DNA of 64,000 nt from Desulfovibrio sp. Fe33 (GCF_028532725.1 NZ_JAQKGU010000007.1:1-64000); one strand, 5' to 3'. Counted from the stretch's first letter, positions 27,444 to 37,412 are shown. Numbers and translations: made by a program. Notes: a model not told the origin generated them from the sequence alone.

Positions 27444-28226
27444 ATGATGCGTTCCCTGTGGACCTCTGCGACAGGCATGATCGCCATGCAGACGCAGATC
27501 GACACTCTTTCGAACAACCTGGCCAACGTCTCCACCACGGGCTTCAAGAAGAGCCGTGCGGAGTTCGAAGACCTCATGTACCAGACGTTGCAGATCGCGG
27601 GCAGCCAGAATGCCGACGGCACGCGGACTCCGGTGGGGATGCAGATCGGCATGGGCGTGCGCCCCGTGTCCGTGCACAAATTCTTCACCCAGGGCGATTT
27701 CCAGAACACCGGCAACCCCCTGGACATGGCCATCGAAGGCGAGGGTTTTTTCCAGGTCATGATGAACGGCGAGGAAGTCTACACCCGCGACGGCTCCTTC
27801 GAGCTGGACGATGAAGGCCGCCTTGTCACAGCGGGAGGCCATGCCCTGCAACCGGAATTCACCGTGCCGCCCGAAACCGCCAGCGTGTCCATTTCCGAGA
27901 CCGGCACCATATCGGCCCTGGACAAGGACGGCAGCGTGCTGGCCCAGGCGGATATCGACGTCTACCGCTTCCAGAACCCGGCCGGACTCATCGCCACTGG
28001 ACGGAATTTCTACCGCGAGAGTGAAGCCTCGGGCGCGGCTGTGGCCGGGACTCCGGGCGACGAAAACTTTGGGACCATCGCCCAAGGCTTTTTGGAAGGG
28101 TCCAACGTGGAGATGGTGGACGAGATGGTCGGCCTGATCGTGGGACAGCGCGCCTTTGAAATCAACTCCAAGGCCATCACCACCTCTGACGGCATGTTGC
28201 AGACGGCCATCAACATTAAGCGATAG
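27444..28226 (+). CDS. flgG: Flagellar basal-body rod protein FlgG (distal rod)
   Basis: This 260-residue distal rod protein begins MMRSLWTSATGMIAMQTQIDTLSNNLANVSTTGFKKSR and has GNPLDMAIEGEGFFQV. It ends EMVDEMVGLIVGQRAFEINSKAITTSDGML. Length equals the usual FlgG. It follows flgF by 16 bases with TAGGAGG ahead of the ATG. It is exported by the flagellar type III system. Confidence 0.97.
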   Translation: MMRSLWTSATGMIAMQTQIDTLSNNLANVSTTGFKKSRAEFEDLMYQTLQIAGSQNADGTRTPVGMQIGMGVRPVSVHKFFTQGDFQNTGNPLDMAIEGEGFFQVMMNGEEVYTRDGSFELDDEGRLVTAGGHALQPEFTVPPETASVSISETGTISALDKDGSVLAQADIDVYRFQNPAGLIATGRNFYRESEASGAAVAGTPGDENFGTIAQGFLEGSNVEMVDEMVGLIVGQRAFEINSKAITTSDGMLQTAINIKR

Positions 28227-28268
28227 CGGCCGATCGGGGAGATCGCGCCGCAAGGCAGGTTCGTATTT

Positions 28269-29267
28269 ATGTGGAAGAAGCGGAGTCGTAGCGCCGGGGG
28301 AGTTCGGTATGTCCTGGCGGCGTGCCTGGCCGTCGTACTGCTGGCCGCGTCGGTTCCGGCCGGATCGGCCGAAGGCGACCGGTGGAAGGGGCTGGTCAGA
28401 AGCGTGGCCTGCGTCAAGGGACCGGATGTCCTTTTGGGCGAGATAGCGGACCCGGTGGACAGCGAGGCGCAACGCCAGTGGCCGACCCTGTCGACCGTCA
28501 AACTCTGGAAGGCCTCGGACCGACTCGGCCATGTCGTCACCGTGCCCAGGGACAAGCTCAGGCAGATTCTCGAATATTACATGGGGGAAAAGGCGGGCAA
28601 CCTGGCCCTGCCGAGCCAACTGACCGTGCAGACCGGCGGCCGTGCTGTGGATTCCGCGGAACTGTCGTCCCGGATCGTCGCCTTTTTGACGCCCAAGGCC
28701 AAGGGGCTTGGCGGCGAGGTGCAGTTCAGCAATCTTCAGATGCCGAACCACATTTTTTTCCCGAATGACTACGACCGGCTCGTCATCGACATGAAGGATG
28801 ATCTCAAACCCGGCCGCAACGACATCATGCTGTGCGGAGTGACTCCGGACGGCAAGGTGGTTTCCCGCCGGTCGGCCGTGATCTTCGCCGACGTGTGGAA
28901 GGCCGTTCCCGTCGCCGCCCGGCCCTTGAACCGGAACGAGCGGGTGACCTCCAACAACGTTTCCTTCCGCCGCATGAACCTGGCCTACAACCGCGACGTC
29001 TGGGACGGCACCGGCGGACCGTGGCGCATGGCCCGGACCCTGGGGCGCGGACAGGTCTTCACCCGGTCCCACCTGGAGCCGGTTCCGCTCATCGAGCGGG
29101 GCGAGATGGTCAATCTGGTCTACAACGGCCGGGGCATACGTTTGTCCATCAAGGCCGAGGCCATGGGCGAGGCGGGCGCGGGCCAGCAGGTTGAGGTCCG
29201 CAATACGCAGAGCAACAAGATCATTCTGGCTACGGTGGTCGATAGTGAAACCGTGGTCGTCAGGTAG
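28269..29267 (+). CDS. flgA: Flagellar P-ring assembly chaperone FlgA
   Basis: This 332-residue protein has an N-terminal membrane/signal segment (VLAACLAVVLLAASVPAGSA). The C-terminal SAF-type domain includes ARPLNRNERVTSNNVSFRRMNL, ARTLGRGQVFTRSHL and GRGIRLSIKAEAMGEAGAGQ. It is a periplasmic chaperone for FlgI P-ring assembly. It is longer than the roughly 220-residue enterobacterial FlgA because of an extended N-terminal domain, common in this lineage. Confidence 0.93.
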   Translation: MWKKRSRSAGGVRYVLAACLAVVLLAASVPAGSAEGDRWKGLVRSVACVKGPDVLLGEIADPVDSEAQRQWPTLSTVKLWKASDRLGHVVTVPRDKLRQILEYYMGEKAGNLALPSQLTVQTGGRAVDSAELSSRIVAFLTPKAKGLGGEVQFSNLQMPNHIFFPNDYDRLVIDMKDDLKPGRNDIMLCGVTPDGKVVSRRSAVIFADVWKAVPVAARPLNRNERVTSNNVSFRRMNLAYNRDVWDGTGGPWRMARTLGRGQVFTRSHLEPVPLIERGEMVNLVYNGRGIRLSIKAEAMGEAGAGQQVEVRNTQSNKIILATVVDSETVVVR

Positions 29268-29282
29268 ACAAGGAGCAACGTC

Positions 29283-29978
29283 ATGAGACGCTATTTCATT
29301 ATGGTAATGGCCTCCATCCTGCTGGCCGCGGGCTGCGCGCCCAAATATCAGGACGAGCCCATGCCCGTGCTCACGCCGCCCGCCTACGAGGAGCAGAATC
29401 CGGCCTCCAATCCGGGGTCGCTGTACGACTCCAACAGATCGGAATTCCTGTATGACGACAACCGCGCCAGCCGCGTGGGCGACATTGTCCTGGTTCAGGT
29501 CGAGGAATCGGCTTCCACCAAGATCAAGTCCGAAACCAAGGCTGATAAGTCCAACGACATCAACACGTCGGTCACGGCCATGCCTTCCACCGGCCTCATC
29601 GGGGGCATCCCCCTGGCCGATACCCTGGGGGCCAGGGCGGGAGTCGGAATCAAGGCCAACCAGTCCTCCGAATTCGAAGGCAACGGCGAGACCAAGCAGG
29701 AATCCGAGTTCGAGGCCACCGTGGCTACGCGCATCGTGCGCAGACTGCCCGGCAATATCCTACAGGTCGAGGGCGCCCGCCGCATCCGGGTCAACAACGA
29801 GACCCAGTTCCTGGTGGTGCGCGGCCTGATCCGTCAGCGCGACATCTCTTCGGGAAATACGGTCCCGTCCACCAGCCTGGCCGAGGCCCAGATCGAGATA
29901 TACGGGCAGGGCGTACTGGCGGATAAGCAGCGTCCCGGTTGGCTGTCGCGTATTCTGGACAACATTTTTCCCTTCTAG
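29283..29978 (+). CDS. flgH: Flagellar L-ring lipoprotein FlgH
   Basis: This 231-residue outer-membrane lipoprotein forms the L ring. The signal peptide ends in the lipobox LAAGC. Typical features are SLYDSNRSEFLYDDNRASRVGDIVLVQVEE, the central NGETKQESEFEATVATRIVRRLPGN and VRGLIRQRDISSGN. It is 15 bases downstream of flgA. Confidence 0.95.
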   Translation: MRRYFIMVMASILLAAGCAPKYQDEPMPVLTPPAYEEQNPASNPGSLYDSNRSEFLYDDNRASRVGDIVLVQVEESASTKIKSETKADKSNDINTSVTAMPSTGLIGGIPLADTLGARAGVGIKANQSSEFEGNGETKQESEFEATVATRIVRRLPGNILQVEGARRIRVNNETQFLVVRGLIRQRDISSGNTVPSTSLAEAQIEIYGQGVLADKQRPGWLSRILDNIFPF

Positions 29979-30024
29979 CCCGACGGCTGGATAACGCATT
30001 GAAGAGGTTTGAGGAGTGAACGTC

Positions 30025-31182
30025 ATGACCCTGAATGAACGCACCAACCCCGTGGACTGCCGCGAAGCGACCAGGACGCTTGTCCTGGCGGCTTTGTTCG
30101 TCCTGCTCGTCCTGTACCTGGCGGCCGTGCTCGCCCCGGTCGAGGCCCGGGCGGCCCGGCTCAAGGATATAGCATCCTTCAGCGGGGTCCGGACCAACGA
30201 GTTGGTGGGCTACGGCCTGGTGGTCGGTCTCGCCGGAACCGGCGACGGCACTTCCAGCACGTTCACCATGCGATCCATGTCCAACATGCTGGAAAAAATG
30301 GGCGTGGAGACCAATCCCGACGACCTCAAGCCCAAGAACGTGGCCGCGGTCATGGTTACGGCCAAGATGCCCGTTTCGGCCAAGCCCGGCTCGAATCTCG
30401 ACGTCACGGTGTCCTCCCTGGGCGACGCCAAGTCCCTGCTCGGCGGGGTCCTGCTCGTTACCCCTCTCAAGGGGCTGGACGGGCGGGTCTATGCCGTGGG
30501 GCAGGGGTCTCTGACCATCGGCGGTTTCACCGTGGGCGGCGAGGCGGCTGACGCGCAGAAGAATATACCCACCGTGGGTCGCATTCCCAACGGAGCCGTG
30601 GTGGAGCGCGGAGTGCCGTTCCAGTTCAATAACCAGGACCACATGACCGTGAACCTGGATGTGCGCGATTTCGGGACCACCATGCAGGTGGTCAACAAGA
30701 TCAACGCCAGCATGGGCGGCCAGTTCGCGCGGGCCAAGGATATTTCGACCATTGATCTGGAATTGCCGGACAGGTTCCGGGGCAACATGGTCCCGCTTAT
30801 GGCTTCCCTGGAGAACCTGGATATTTCTCCCGACGGCAAGGCCAAGGTCGTGGTGGATGAGAAAACCGGCACCGTGGTCCTGGGGCAGGATGTACGCTTG
30901 AGCCGCGTGGCCGTCGCGCACGGCAACCTTCAGATCGTGGTTTCCGAGACGGAGCAGGTCAGCCAGCCCGGTCCTTTTTCCGATGGCGAGACCGTGGTCA
31001 CTCCGCAGACCGACATCCAGGTTCTGGAGCAGAACAACCAGCTCATGCTCATGGAGGGCGCAACTCTTCAGGAGCTGGTGGACGGCCTGAATTCCATCGG
31101 TGCCACTCCGCGCGACCTCATTTCAATCATTCGCACTCTCAAGGCGGCAGGCTCCCTGCATGCCGAAGTGGAGGTGATCTAG
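30025..31182 (+). CDS. flgI: Flagellar P-ring protein FlgI
   Basis: This 385-residue periplasmic P-ring protein has a signal peptide ending VEARA and the conserved [30 protein letters not shown]. Further matches are VMVTAKMP and a C-terminal [37 protein letters not shown]. The ATG at 30025 is chosen because GAGGAG lies eight bases upstream; the GTG at 30016 overlaps that site. FlgI, FlgH and FlgA together build the P and L rings. Confidence 0.96.
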   Translation: MTLNERTNPVDCREATRTLVLAALFVLLVLYLAAVLAPVEARAARLKDIASFSGVRTNELVGYGLVVGLAGTGDGTSSTFTMRSMSNMLEKMGVETNPDDLKPKNVAAVMVTAKMPVSAKPGSNLDVTVSSLGDAKSLLGGVLLVTPLKGLDGRVYAVGQGSLTIGGFTVGGEAADAQKNIPTVGRIPNGAVVERGVPFQFNNQDHMTVNLDVRDFGTTMQVVNKINASMGGQFARAKDISTIDLELPDRFRGNMVPLMASLENLDISPDGKAKVVVDEKTGTVVLGQDVRLSRVAVAHGNLQIVVSETEQVSQPGPFSDGETVVTPQTDIQVLEQNNQLMLMEGATLQELVDGLNSIGATPRDLISIIRTLKAAGSLHAEVEVI

Positions 31183-31183
31183 C

Positions 31184-31921
31184 ATGATAGACAGCACCAT
31201 GGACCCCAGGCTGGCCGCGAGCGTGGCCGACGCCAAGGACTTGGACCGGTTCAAATCCGAAATGGAGGGGCTTCGGAAGAATTTGTCCGGCGGCGAGCCG
31301 GACAAGGCGGCCAAGCTCAAGAAGGCGTGCCAGAATTTTGAAGCGGTTTTCATCGGCAAGCTCTGGGAGCAGATGAAGCAGTCCGTGCCCAAGGAAGGAT
31401 ACCTGCATTCCAAGCAGGAGGACTCCTACATGTCCATGTTCAACCGGGATTTCTCGGAGAAGATGGCCGAGGCGGGCGGCATCGGGCTGGCGGACATGAT
31501 TTTCGATCAGCTCAGCCGCAAGCTCAAGGAGGCCAGCCATGACACCTTGTCCGGCGGGGTGGATGTCGCTCCGGTCAAGGCCGGGCCCATTCCTCTCGAG
31601 CGGTCCGGGAGCGCCATCGCCCTGAATCGCGCCAAAGGCATGACCCTGGAGGATTGGGGCGGCAGCGCGGAGGTCGTAAACTCCAAGGGAACGGTTTCAG
31701 CCGCCGCCACGGGAAAAGCGGAAGAGTCCGCACCCGCCGGGCGAGTCCTGAGCGATGTGGAGGTCAAGGCCCGTCTGGAGGAGTTGGCCCGTAGGCTTGA
31801 GGCCCGGCGCACCGACGCGGACGTTGTGGGCGGAAGGGTGAGCGGACGGCGGATCGGTTATGAAACCGAGGCTGCCGACGGGGAAGCGGGAATTGGCCGG
31901 AAACTTGCAGAAATAGGGTGA
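31184..31921 (+). CDS. flgJ: Rod-binding protein, FlgJ N-terminal type without muramidase domain
   Basis: This 245-residue protein contains the FlgJ rod-cap domain: ACQNFEAVFIGKLWEQMKQSVPKEG...SYMSMFNRDFSEKMAEAGGIGLADMIFDQL. No glucosaminidase domain follows; the remaining 120 residues are low-complexity and Ala/Arg-rich. A separate lytic enzyme must open the cell wall for the rod. The start codon lies one base after the flgI stop. Confidence 0.88.
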   Translation: MIDSTMDPRLAASVADAKDLDRFKSEMEGLRKNLSGGEPDKAAKLKKACQNFEAVFIGKLWEQMKQSVPKEGYLHSKQEDSYMSMFNRDFSEKMAEAGGIGLADMIFDQLSRKLKEASHDTLSGGVDVAPVKAGPIPLERSGSAIALNRAKGMTLEDWGGSAEVVNSKGTVSAAATGKAEESAPAGRVLSDVEVKARLEELARRLEARRTDADVVGGRVSGRRIGYETEAADGEAGIGRKLAEIG

Positions 31922-31999
31922 GGTTCTGGGAGTGCCAATTGGGACTAGGTTAAGATTTGTTTAGAAAATACAGAAGATTAAGAGTGTCGAGGTAGCAGT

Positions 32000-32479
32000 A
32001 TGATCCGTCTGATAGAGGAAAATTTGGTCCGGCAGAACAAGGCCATGCTGCTCATGCTCCTTCTGTTGGAGGAAGAATTTTCCCGCCTCACCCAGCTCAA
32101 GCCCCAGTCCGTTTCCCAGGTGGAGTTGTCCATTCAGGAACTCATGCGCCAGATCGTGGCCGAACGCAGCTCTCTTCGCCGCATGGTGATCGCGCTTGAG
32201 CCGTCGGCCAAGCGGGTCAGGGATCTCTTCCCCGGCCTGGAGCGCGAGCAGGCCGATTCCCTTCGCGAATTGCTGGGACGTCTCGACGCGGCGGAGCAGA
32301 AGTGCGGCGTGCAGGCGGCCAAGAATCAGCAGATGGCCATGGCCCTGTTCGATCAGAGCAAAGGCCTGCTCAATTTCATGCACAATCAGATCAAGCCCAA
32401 GTCCACCACGGCATACGGCCGGTCCGGCCGGTTCGCCAAGGGCATCAATGACGCGCGTCTGTTGAGCGGGAGGCTGTAA
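32000..32479 (+). CDS. flgN: Flagellar export chaperone FlgN
   Basis: This 159-residue, almost entirely helical protein lies directly before flgK, with the FlgN pattern MIRLIEENLVRQNKAMLLMLLLLEEEFSRL. It should bind the C-terminal parts of FlgK and FlgL and deliver them to the export gate. Its stop codon overlaps the flgK ATG (TAATG). The identification rests on position and helical pattern. Confidence 0.8.
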   Translation: MIRLIEENLVRQNKAMLLMLLLLEEEFSRLTQLKPQSVSQVELSIQELMRQIVAERSSLRRMVIALEPSAKRVRDLFPGLEREQADSLRELLGRLDAAEQKCGVQAAKNQQMAMALFDQSKGLLNFMHNQIKPKSTTAYGRSGRFAKGINDARLLSGRL

Positions 32480-34614
32480 TGTCCTTCGGCGCCAATTCCA
32501 TTCTCGATATGGGCCGGTGGGCCCTGTTCGCCTCGCAGGTCCAGTTGCAGGTCACGGGCGAGAACATTTCGAACGTGAATACCGAAGGGTATTCGCGTCG
32601 TTCGGTGCTCCTTCGTGAGGGAAATTACATCGACTATTCCCCGGGCCAGCTCGGCACGGGCGTGGTCGCTCAGGAGGTTGTCCGGCATTTCGACGAGATG
32701 GTCGAGTCCATGTACCTGGGGCAGTCTTCCCTGAGCAACATGTGGGGCAACCTCTGGGAGCAGCTCAAGGGCGTGGAGAATCTGCTCAACGAGTCGAGCG
32801 GCACCGGGGTGAGCGACGCCTTGTCCCAATATTTCAATTCGTGGAACGAAGTGGCCCAGCGGCCGGACAACTACGGCGCGCGCCAGACCGTGGTCAACGA
32901 CGCGGCGACGCTCATCACCACCCTCAAGGCGGTGGACACCAATCTTTCCTTGATGCAGGAGCGGATCAACGGCGAGGTGGCTTCGCAGGTGTCCGAGGCT
33001 AATTCGCTGATGAGCGATATCGCCGACCTGAACCGGGAAATCCAGGTCCACCATATCGAAGGCCAAAACAACGCCAACGCCCTGTTCGACGAGCGGGCGC
33101 GGAAAGTTCGCGCCCTGGCCGAGTTGGTGGACATCAGTACCATCGACAACGGCGGTGGCAATTTTACCGTCCTGACCGGTTCCGGACAGACTTTGGTGGA
33201 TGGGGAAAGCTCCTTTTCGCTGGAGTTCCGGGCTCCGGCCAAGACCGAAGACCTGCGGCCCGATTCCGGGTTCGAGGGCAACGTGTATTTCGACGGCAAC
33301 GACGACTACGAATACACCATCGAGTTCGTGGCTTCCAATGCGGGCGATCCGGTGGGGCAGGTCGGGTCCGGCGCGAACGCGGCCAAGTTCAAGGTTTCCC
33401 TGGATGGCGGCGTGACATGGCTCAAGGACGAAGCGGGCAAGGTGCGGTATTTCAATGCCCGCGAGTACGACGACCGCGTCAACATCGAAGGGCTTCAAAT
33501 TTGGTTCGGCTCCGCGGATGACGCCCAGGGTTCGCCTTCGGGTTCCTTTGTGGACGGCGACCGTTTCGTCATCAGCCCGCACCAGGGGTTGTATTGGGTG
33601 CAGAACACCTCCCACGCCGAGGAGATAACCCCGCAGCTCCATTTCAACGGCGAGTCGAATTCCCAGCGGCTCACGGGCGGCAGCATCGCCGCGCTTTTGT
33701 CCTTCCGGGACAACTACGTGGGCAAGTATCGGTCCAAGCTCGACGAATTGTCCGAATCCGTTGTCTGGGAGACCAACCGCAGGCACAGCCAGGGCGCGGG
33801 CCTACAGGCGTTCACCTCGGCCGACGGCACGTATCAGGTGGATTACGTGAACAAGGCTCTGGCCAGCGATTCCACCGGGCTGGCCTTTGGCGACCGGCTT
33901 CAGTCGGGCAGCTCCTTCATGCATATCTACAACGAGTCCACCGGGTTGCAGGTTTCCGCCGCAGCCCTGGATTTCGACGGCAGCGGGGCGACCTTCAATC
34001 CGGCCGTGCATACCCTGGAGGACGTGCGCGACGCCTTCAACAGGACCTACGCGGGAACGCTCAATGCGACCATCGTCAACAACAAGCTCCAGTTGGAAGC
34101 CGAGGAGGGCTACACCTTCTCCTTCGGCACTGACTCGGCGGGGCTGTACGCGGCGTTGGGGTTGAACACGTTCTTCAAGGGGAGCGACGCCAGTTCCATG
34201 GCCGTCAACGAAAAGATTTCCGGAGACCTGGACTATCTGGCGACGGGGCATGTGAACGGCGCGGGTGAGATGAATCCCGGCGACAACACCACTGCCTTGG
34301 CCATGTACGGGTTGCGCGAGGTCAACGTGACCATGTCCACGGCCATGGAGGGGACTACGTCGCAGACCATTCTCGATTATTACAACGGCATCGTGGGCAA
34401 CGTGGGTACGGATACCAACCGCGCCCAGTTCAACCAGAGTTTCTATCAGGCTTTGGCCAACGACCTGGATGAGCGGCAACAGCAGATTTCAGGCGTCAAC
34501 CTGGACGAAGAGATGAGCGATCTCATCAAGTACCAGGCTTCCTACACGGCGGCGGCCAAGCTCATCACCACGGCGGACGAAATGCTTCAAACAATCCTGT
34601 CGCTCAAACCGTAG
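32479..34614 (+). CDS. flgK: Flagellar hook-associated protein 1 FlgK
   Basis: This 711-residue hook-filament junction protein starts with the axial motif MGRWALFASQVQLQVTGENISNVNTEGYSR and ends SGVNLDEEMSDLIKYQASYTAAAKLITTADEMLQTIL. It is longer than the roughly 550-residue enterobacterial FlgK. The extra material includes a domain at about 260-375 with SLDGGVTW (307-314), similar to a segment in FlgL next door. Export probably uses FlgN. Confidence 0.96.
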   Translation: MSFGANSILDMGRWALFASQVQLQVTGENISNVNTEGYSRRSVLLREGNYIDYSPGQLGTGVVAQEVVRHFDEMVESMYLGQSSLSNMWGNLWEQLKGVENLLNESSGTGVSDALSQYFNSWNEVAQRPDNYGARQTVVNDAATLITTLKAVDTNLSLMQERINGEVASQVSEANSLMSDIADLNREIQVHHIEGQNNANALFDERARKVRALAELVDISTIDNGGGNFTVLTGSGQTLVDGESSFSLEFRAPAKTEDLRPDSGFEGNVYFDGNDDYEYTIEFVASNAGDPVGQVGSGANAAKFKVSLDGGVTWLKDEAGKVRYFNAREYDDRVNIEGLQIWFGSADDAQGSPSGSFVDGDRFVISPHQGLYWVQNTSHAEEITPQLHFNGESNSQRLTGGSIAALLSFRDNYVGKYRSKLDELSESVVWETNRRHSQGAGLQAFTSADGTYQVDYVNKALASDSTGLAFGDRLQSGSSFMHIYNESTGLQVSAAALDFDGSGATFNPAVHTLEDVRDAFNRTYAGTLNATIVNNKLQLEAEEGYTFSFGTDSAGLYAALGLNTFFKGSDASSMAVNEKISGDLDYLATGHVNGAGEMNPGDNTTALAMYGLREVNVTMSTAMEGTTSQTILDYYNGIVGNVGTDTNRAQFNQSFYQALANDLDERQQQISGVNLDEEMSDLIKYQASYTAAAKLITTADEMLQTILSLKP

Positions 34615-34628
34615 GCGGGGAATAGGCC

Positions 34629-36290
34629 ATGCGTGTATCACAACAAATGCTCTTCAACAGGTACGTGTACAACCTGAACTCGTCCCTGACCTCGCTTGTG
34701 GACCTCAACGTCAAGGCTCAGACGCAGAAGGCTATCAACAAGCCGAGCGACGATCCTACCGGCATGACCCGCATTCTCGATCATCGCGACACGTTGCGCT
34801 CGCTTGACCAGTATTCGGAGAATATTTCCACGGCCAAGGGGTGGCTGGGCAGCGCGGACGAAGCGCTCATGCAGGTCTCGACCATCCTGACCAGGGCCAA
34901 GGAATTGGCCACTCAGGCGGCCACCGGCACCGTGGACGATAACAACCGCGAGCAGATCAGCTACGAGATGCGCTCCCTGTTCGAGCAGTTGGTCGGCCTG
35001 GCCAACTCCGACTTTGAAGGCAATTCCATTTTCGGCGGGCACAAGACCGACGGCCCCGCCTTCAAGCAAATCATGTGGCTGACCACCAACGACGACAACT
35101 TCGGCCGCAACGCGGAGTTCACCGTCAACGGCTCCTCGAACTCCACGGTGTTGGTACAGTATTACGATACCACGGGAGCCACGCCCGTGGGTGGCGACAT
35201 GAACCTTTCGGACCCCAATCTGGGCGTGCGCTATTCCACGGATGGCGGACGCACCTGGCTGGACGGCTCCATGACGTTCAACGGCGGAGAGGGAACATTG
35301 GCTTTGCCCGAGAGCGGCACCAGCGTGACTTTTCACGGAGACGCCACCGTCAAGGTCAACGATCCTGAGGACGAGTCGACTTCCGACGGTACCTGGATGT
35401 GGATTCGGCCTTCGGCGCAATATGTCGGCGACGACGAGGACGCCCCGCCCCTGGTGGATGCCCTTGGGCCGGGAACGAACCAGATCAGGGCCGAGGCGTC
35501 GGGTTCATTCCTGGATTCCAACGTGACCGTTCGCATCGACAACCAGTCGGACGTGGCGATGAACGAGGACATCCAGTATTCATACAGTCTGGACGGCGGC
35601 ATCAACTGGGTGACCGGCAATGTGGCCCAGGCCGATTCCTCGGCCGGAGAGACCGTGCTCAGCGTGGCCAACGGCGGTATCCTGACGCTGACCTCCGACG
35701 GCTCCAACATATTGCGTCCGGGACAGCAGTTCATCATCCGCCCGCGTACCGCCGCCATTAATCTGGACGTCTCGTCGAGTGAGCAGGTCCAGGTCAACAA
35801 CGTCGGCAAGGACATTTTCGGCGGCATCTACATGGACCCGGATGCCGTGCTGGCGTCCAACGGCTCCATCCTCACTTTGGGTTCCCTGAACTCCGATCGC
35901 GTGTTCCACTCGGGGGGCGCGAACATGGCCCTGACCATTCAGGGCGATGACGAGTATTCCAAGAACCTGTTCGAGGTCATGGGCAATCTCGTCGCCTTCA
36001 CCGAGACCAACAACCAGACCGGCGTGCAGCAGTCCCTGGCCAATCTGGTGGAAGCGCAGGAACACATAATGAACGCCGTGGCCGAGGTGGGAGGAAGGGA
36101 AAACCGCCTGTCCATCAGTTCGACCATCGTGGACGGTCTCAAGCTCAACGAGCAGACGCTTCTCAGTTCCATCGAGGACGCGGACGTGACCGAGCTGATG
36201 ACCGACCTGGCCCAGCAGAAGCTCGTCTACGAGGCCGTGTTGCGTTCCACCTCGATGATAATGCAGCTCAATCTTTCTAAATTTATCTAA
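34629..36290 (+). CDS. flgL: Flagellar hook-associated protein 3 FlgL
   Basis: This 553-residue junction protein has a flagellin-like N terminus (RVSQQMLFNRYVYNLNSSLTSLVDLNVKAQTQKAINKPSDDPTG) and a matching C terminus ending MIMQLNLSKFI. FlgL in enterobacteria is about 317 residues. The extra length is a central insert of about 240 residues containing two DGGxxW motifs (203-210 and 320-327) resembling the FlgK insert. These domains probably decorate the junction surface. Confidence 0.95.
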   Translation: MRVSQQMLFNRYVYNLNSSLTSLVDLNVKAQTQKAINKPSDDPTGMTRILDHRDTLRSLDQYSENISTAKGWLGSADEALMQVSTILTRAKELATQAATGTVDDNNREQISYEMRSLFEQLVGLANSDFEGNSIFGGHKTDGPAFKQIMWLTTNDDNFGRNAEFTVNGSSNSTVLVQYYDTTGATPVGGDMNLSDPNLGVRYSTDGGRTWLDGSMTFNGGEGTLALPESGTSVTFHGDATVKVNDPEDESTSDGTWMWIRPSAQYVGDDEDAPPLVDALGPGTNQIRAEASGSFLDSNVTVRIDNQSDVAMNEDIQYSYSLDGGINWVTGNVAQADSSAGETVLSVANGGILTLTSDGSNILRPGQQFIIRPRTAAINLDVSSSEQVQVNNVGKDIFGGIYMDPDAVLASNGSILTLGSLNSDRVFHSGGANMALTIQGDDEYSKNLFEVMGNLVAFTETNNQTGVQQSLANLVEAQEHIMNAVAEVGGRENRLSISSTIVDGLKLNEQTLLSSIEDADVTELMTDLAQQKLVYEAVLRSTSMIMQLNLSKFI

Positions 36291-36316
36291 TTGATGAAGC
36301 GATGCCCTTTACTTGC

Positions 36317-36374
36317 GGATGGACCTCATGTAGTCGGCAGGACGTACTCCGAGAACGTCGGACAAGCCGAAGGA
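36317..36374 (+). promoter_or_regulatory. GGA-rich csrA leader, possible CsrA autoregulation
   Basis: Five GGA triplets occur at 36317, 36321, 36340, 36360 and 36372, in the roughly 75 bases before the csrA start. CsrA binds GGA in loops and often represses its own translation. No strong Shine-Dalgarno other than the AGGA of the last site is visible. Confidence 0.35.
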
Positions 36375-36390
36375 AACACTTGGTAACGAC

Positions 36391-36633
36391 ATGTTGATTT
36401 TAACCCGGAGACCGGGAGAAAGCCTCTATCTGGGCGACAATATCAAGCTGAAGATCCTGAGTGTTCAGGGGAAGCAGATAAAGATCGGCCTGGACGTGCC
36501 CGAAGACATGACCGTCTATCGGGAGGAGGTCTACTTGAAGATCAAGGAACAGAACCGGCAGGCGCTGGAAATCAACCAGCAGGACCTGCTCGCGGCGGCG
36601 GCGCTATGGCAAAAGAAAGAACGCAAAAAATAA
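36391..36633 (+). CDS. csrA: Carbon storage / flagellin translation regulator CsrA
   Basis: This 80-residue RNA-binding dimer starts [48 protein letters not shown], the canonical CsrA core with R6 and the R44-type residue. The C-terminal tail of about 20 residues is characteristic of FliW-controlled CsrA proteins. It overlaps fliW, its protein antagonist, by 28 bases. Confidence 0.97.
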   Translation: MLILTRRPGESLYLGDNIKLKILSVQGKQIKIGLDVPEDMTVYREEVYLKIKEQNRQALEINQQDLLAAAALWQKKERKK

Positions 36634-37052
36634 TGACTCGGCTGGGCGAGCGGGTGATAAGCACCGACTCGATCCTCTACTTTCCCCGCGGTCTGGTCGG
36701 ACTTGAGGACAAGCGCGAGTTCACGCTGCTTCCCGTGAGGGAAGGGGATTCGCCGTTTCTGCTGTTGCAGTGCATCTCCGACCCGGGACTCGGATTGCTG
36801 GTGGCCGACCCCTACAGCTTTCTCGACGACTATGACGTGAAGATAGAGAACCCGGAGCGCAAGGCCCTGAAGGTGGAGAACATCCGCCAATTGGCCATCC
36901 TGGTGACGGTGACCATTCCGCAGGACAAACCGGAAGACACCACCCTCAATCTCCAGGGGCCGATTGTCATCAACACGGAGACGAGGATAGGTCTTCAGAT
37001 TCCTCAGACGGAAGCGGGCTATCCCACGCACTTCCGCCCGATCGGGTCCTGA
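36606..37052 (+). CDS. fliW: Flagellar assembly factor FliW
   Basis: This 148-residue FliW binds and inhibits CsrA until it is captured by flagellin, coupling flagellin synthesis to export. Typical stretches are [17 protein letters not shown] and [17 protein letters not shown]. The start could be the ATG at 36606 inside csrA, or the ATG at 36633 overlapping the csrA stop codon. Neither has a clear ribosome-binding site, so translational coupling with csrA is likely. Confidence 0.95.
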   Translation: MAKERTQKIMTRLGERVISTDSILYFPRGLVGLEDKREFTLLPVREGDSPFLLLQCISDPGLGLLVADPYSFLDDYDVKIENPERKALKVENIRQLAILVTVTIPQDKPEDTTLNLQGPIVINTETRIGLQIPQTEAGYPTHFRPIGS

Positions 37053-37076
37053 ACCCCGGGGCGAACCCCTCTGTTG

Positions 37077-37385
37077 CTAAACCAGAAGATCGAGGTCGTC
37101 GCGAATGAGATTCGCGGCGGCCTTTTTCAGGTCGGGCATATAGGTCCCGTCCTGGACCTGGCGCTTGAGCTGGTCCACCTTTTCGCGGCGGACATCCGGC
37201 GCTTCCTTCGCGGTTTGCAGGGCGGCGCCCCGCAACCGGGCCTCGGAAGAGAGAACCACGCGGTCGGCGGTTTCCTCGGACGTCTTCGCGTCCTGCCGGG
37301 CGCTGCGGACTTCCTTGGCTTCCGGCCTGTCGATCTTCTTGTTTGCGTAAGGGTTCTGGTCCCCTACAATATTTCTAATAACCAT
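37077..37385 (-). CDS. flgM: Negative regulator of flagellin synthesis FlgM (anti-sigma-28)
   Basis: This 102-residue protein has the FlgM C-terminal pattern: VVLSSEARLR..., then DVRREKVDQLKRQVQDGTYMPDLKKAAANLIRD. It holds sigma-28 inactive until the hook is complete and FlgM is exported. It is encoded opposite to the flg operon, convergent with fliW, and follows a conserved hypothetical gene by 27 bases. Confidence 0.92.
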   Translation of the reverse strand: MVIRNIVGDQNPYANKKIDRPEAKEVRSARQDAKTSEETADRVVLSSEARLRGAALQTAKEAPDVRREKVDQLKRQVQDGTYMPDLKKAAANLIRDDLDLLV

Positions 37386-37412
37386 GTTGTACCTCCCGTG
37401 GGGACGGGACTA

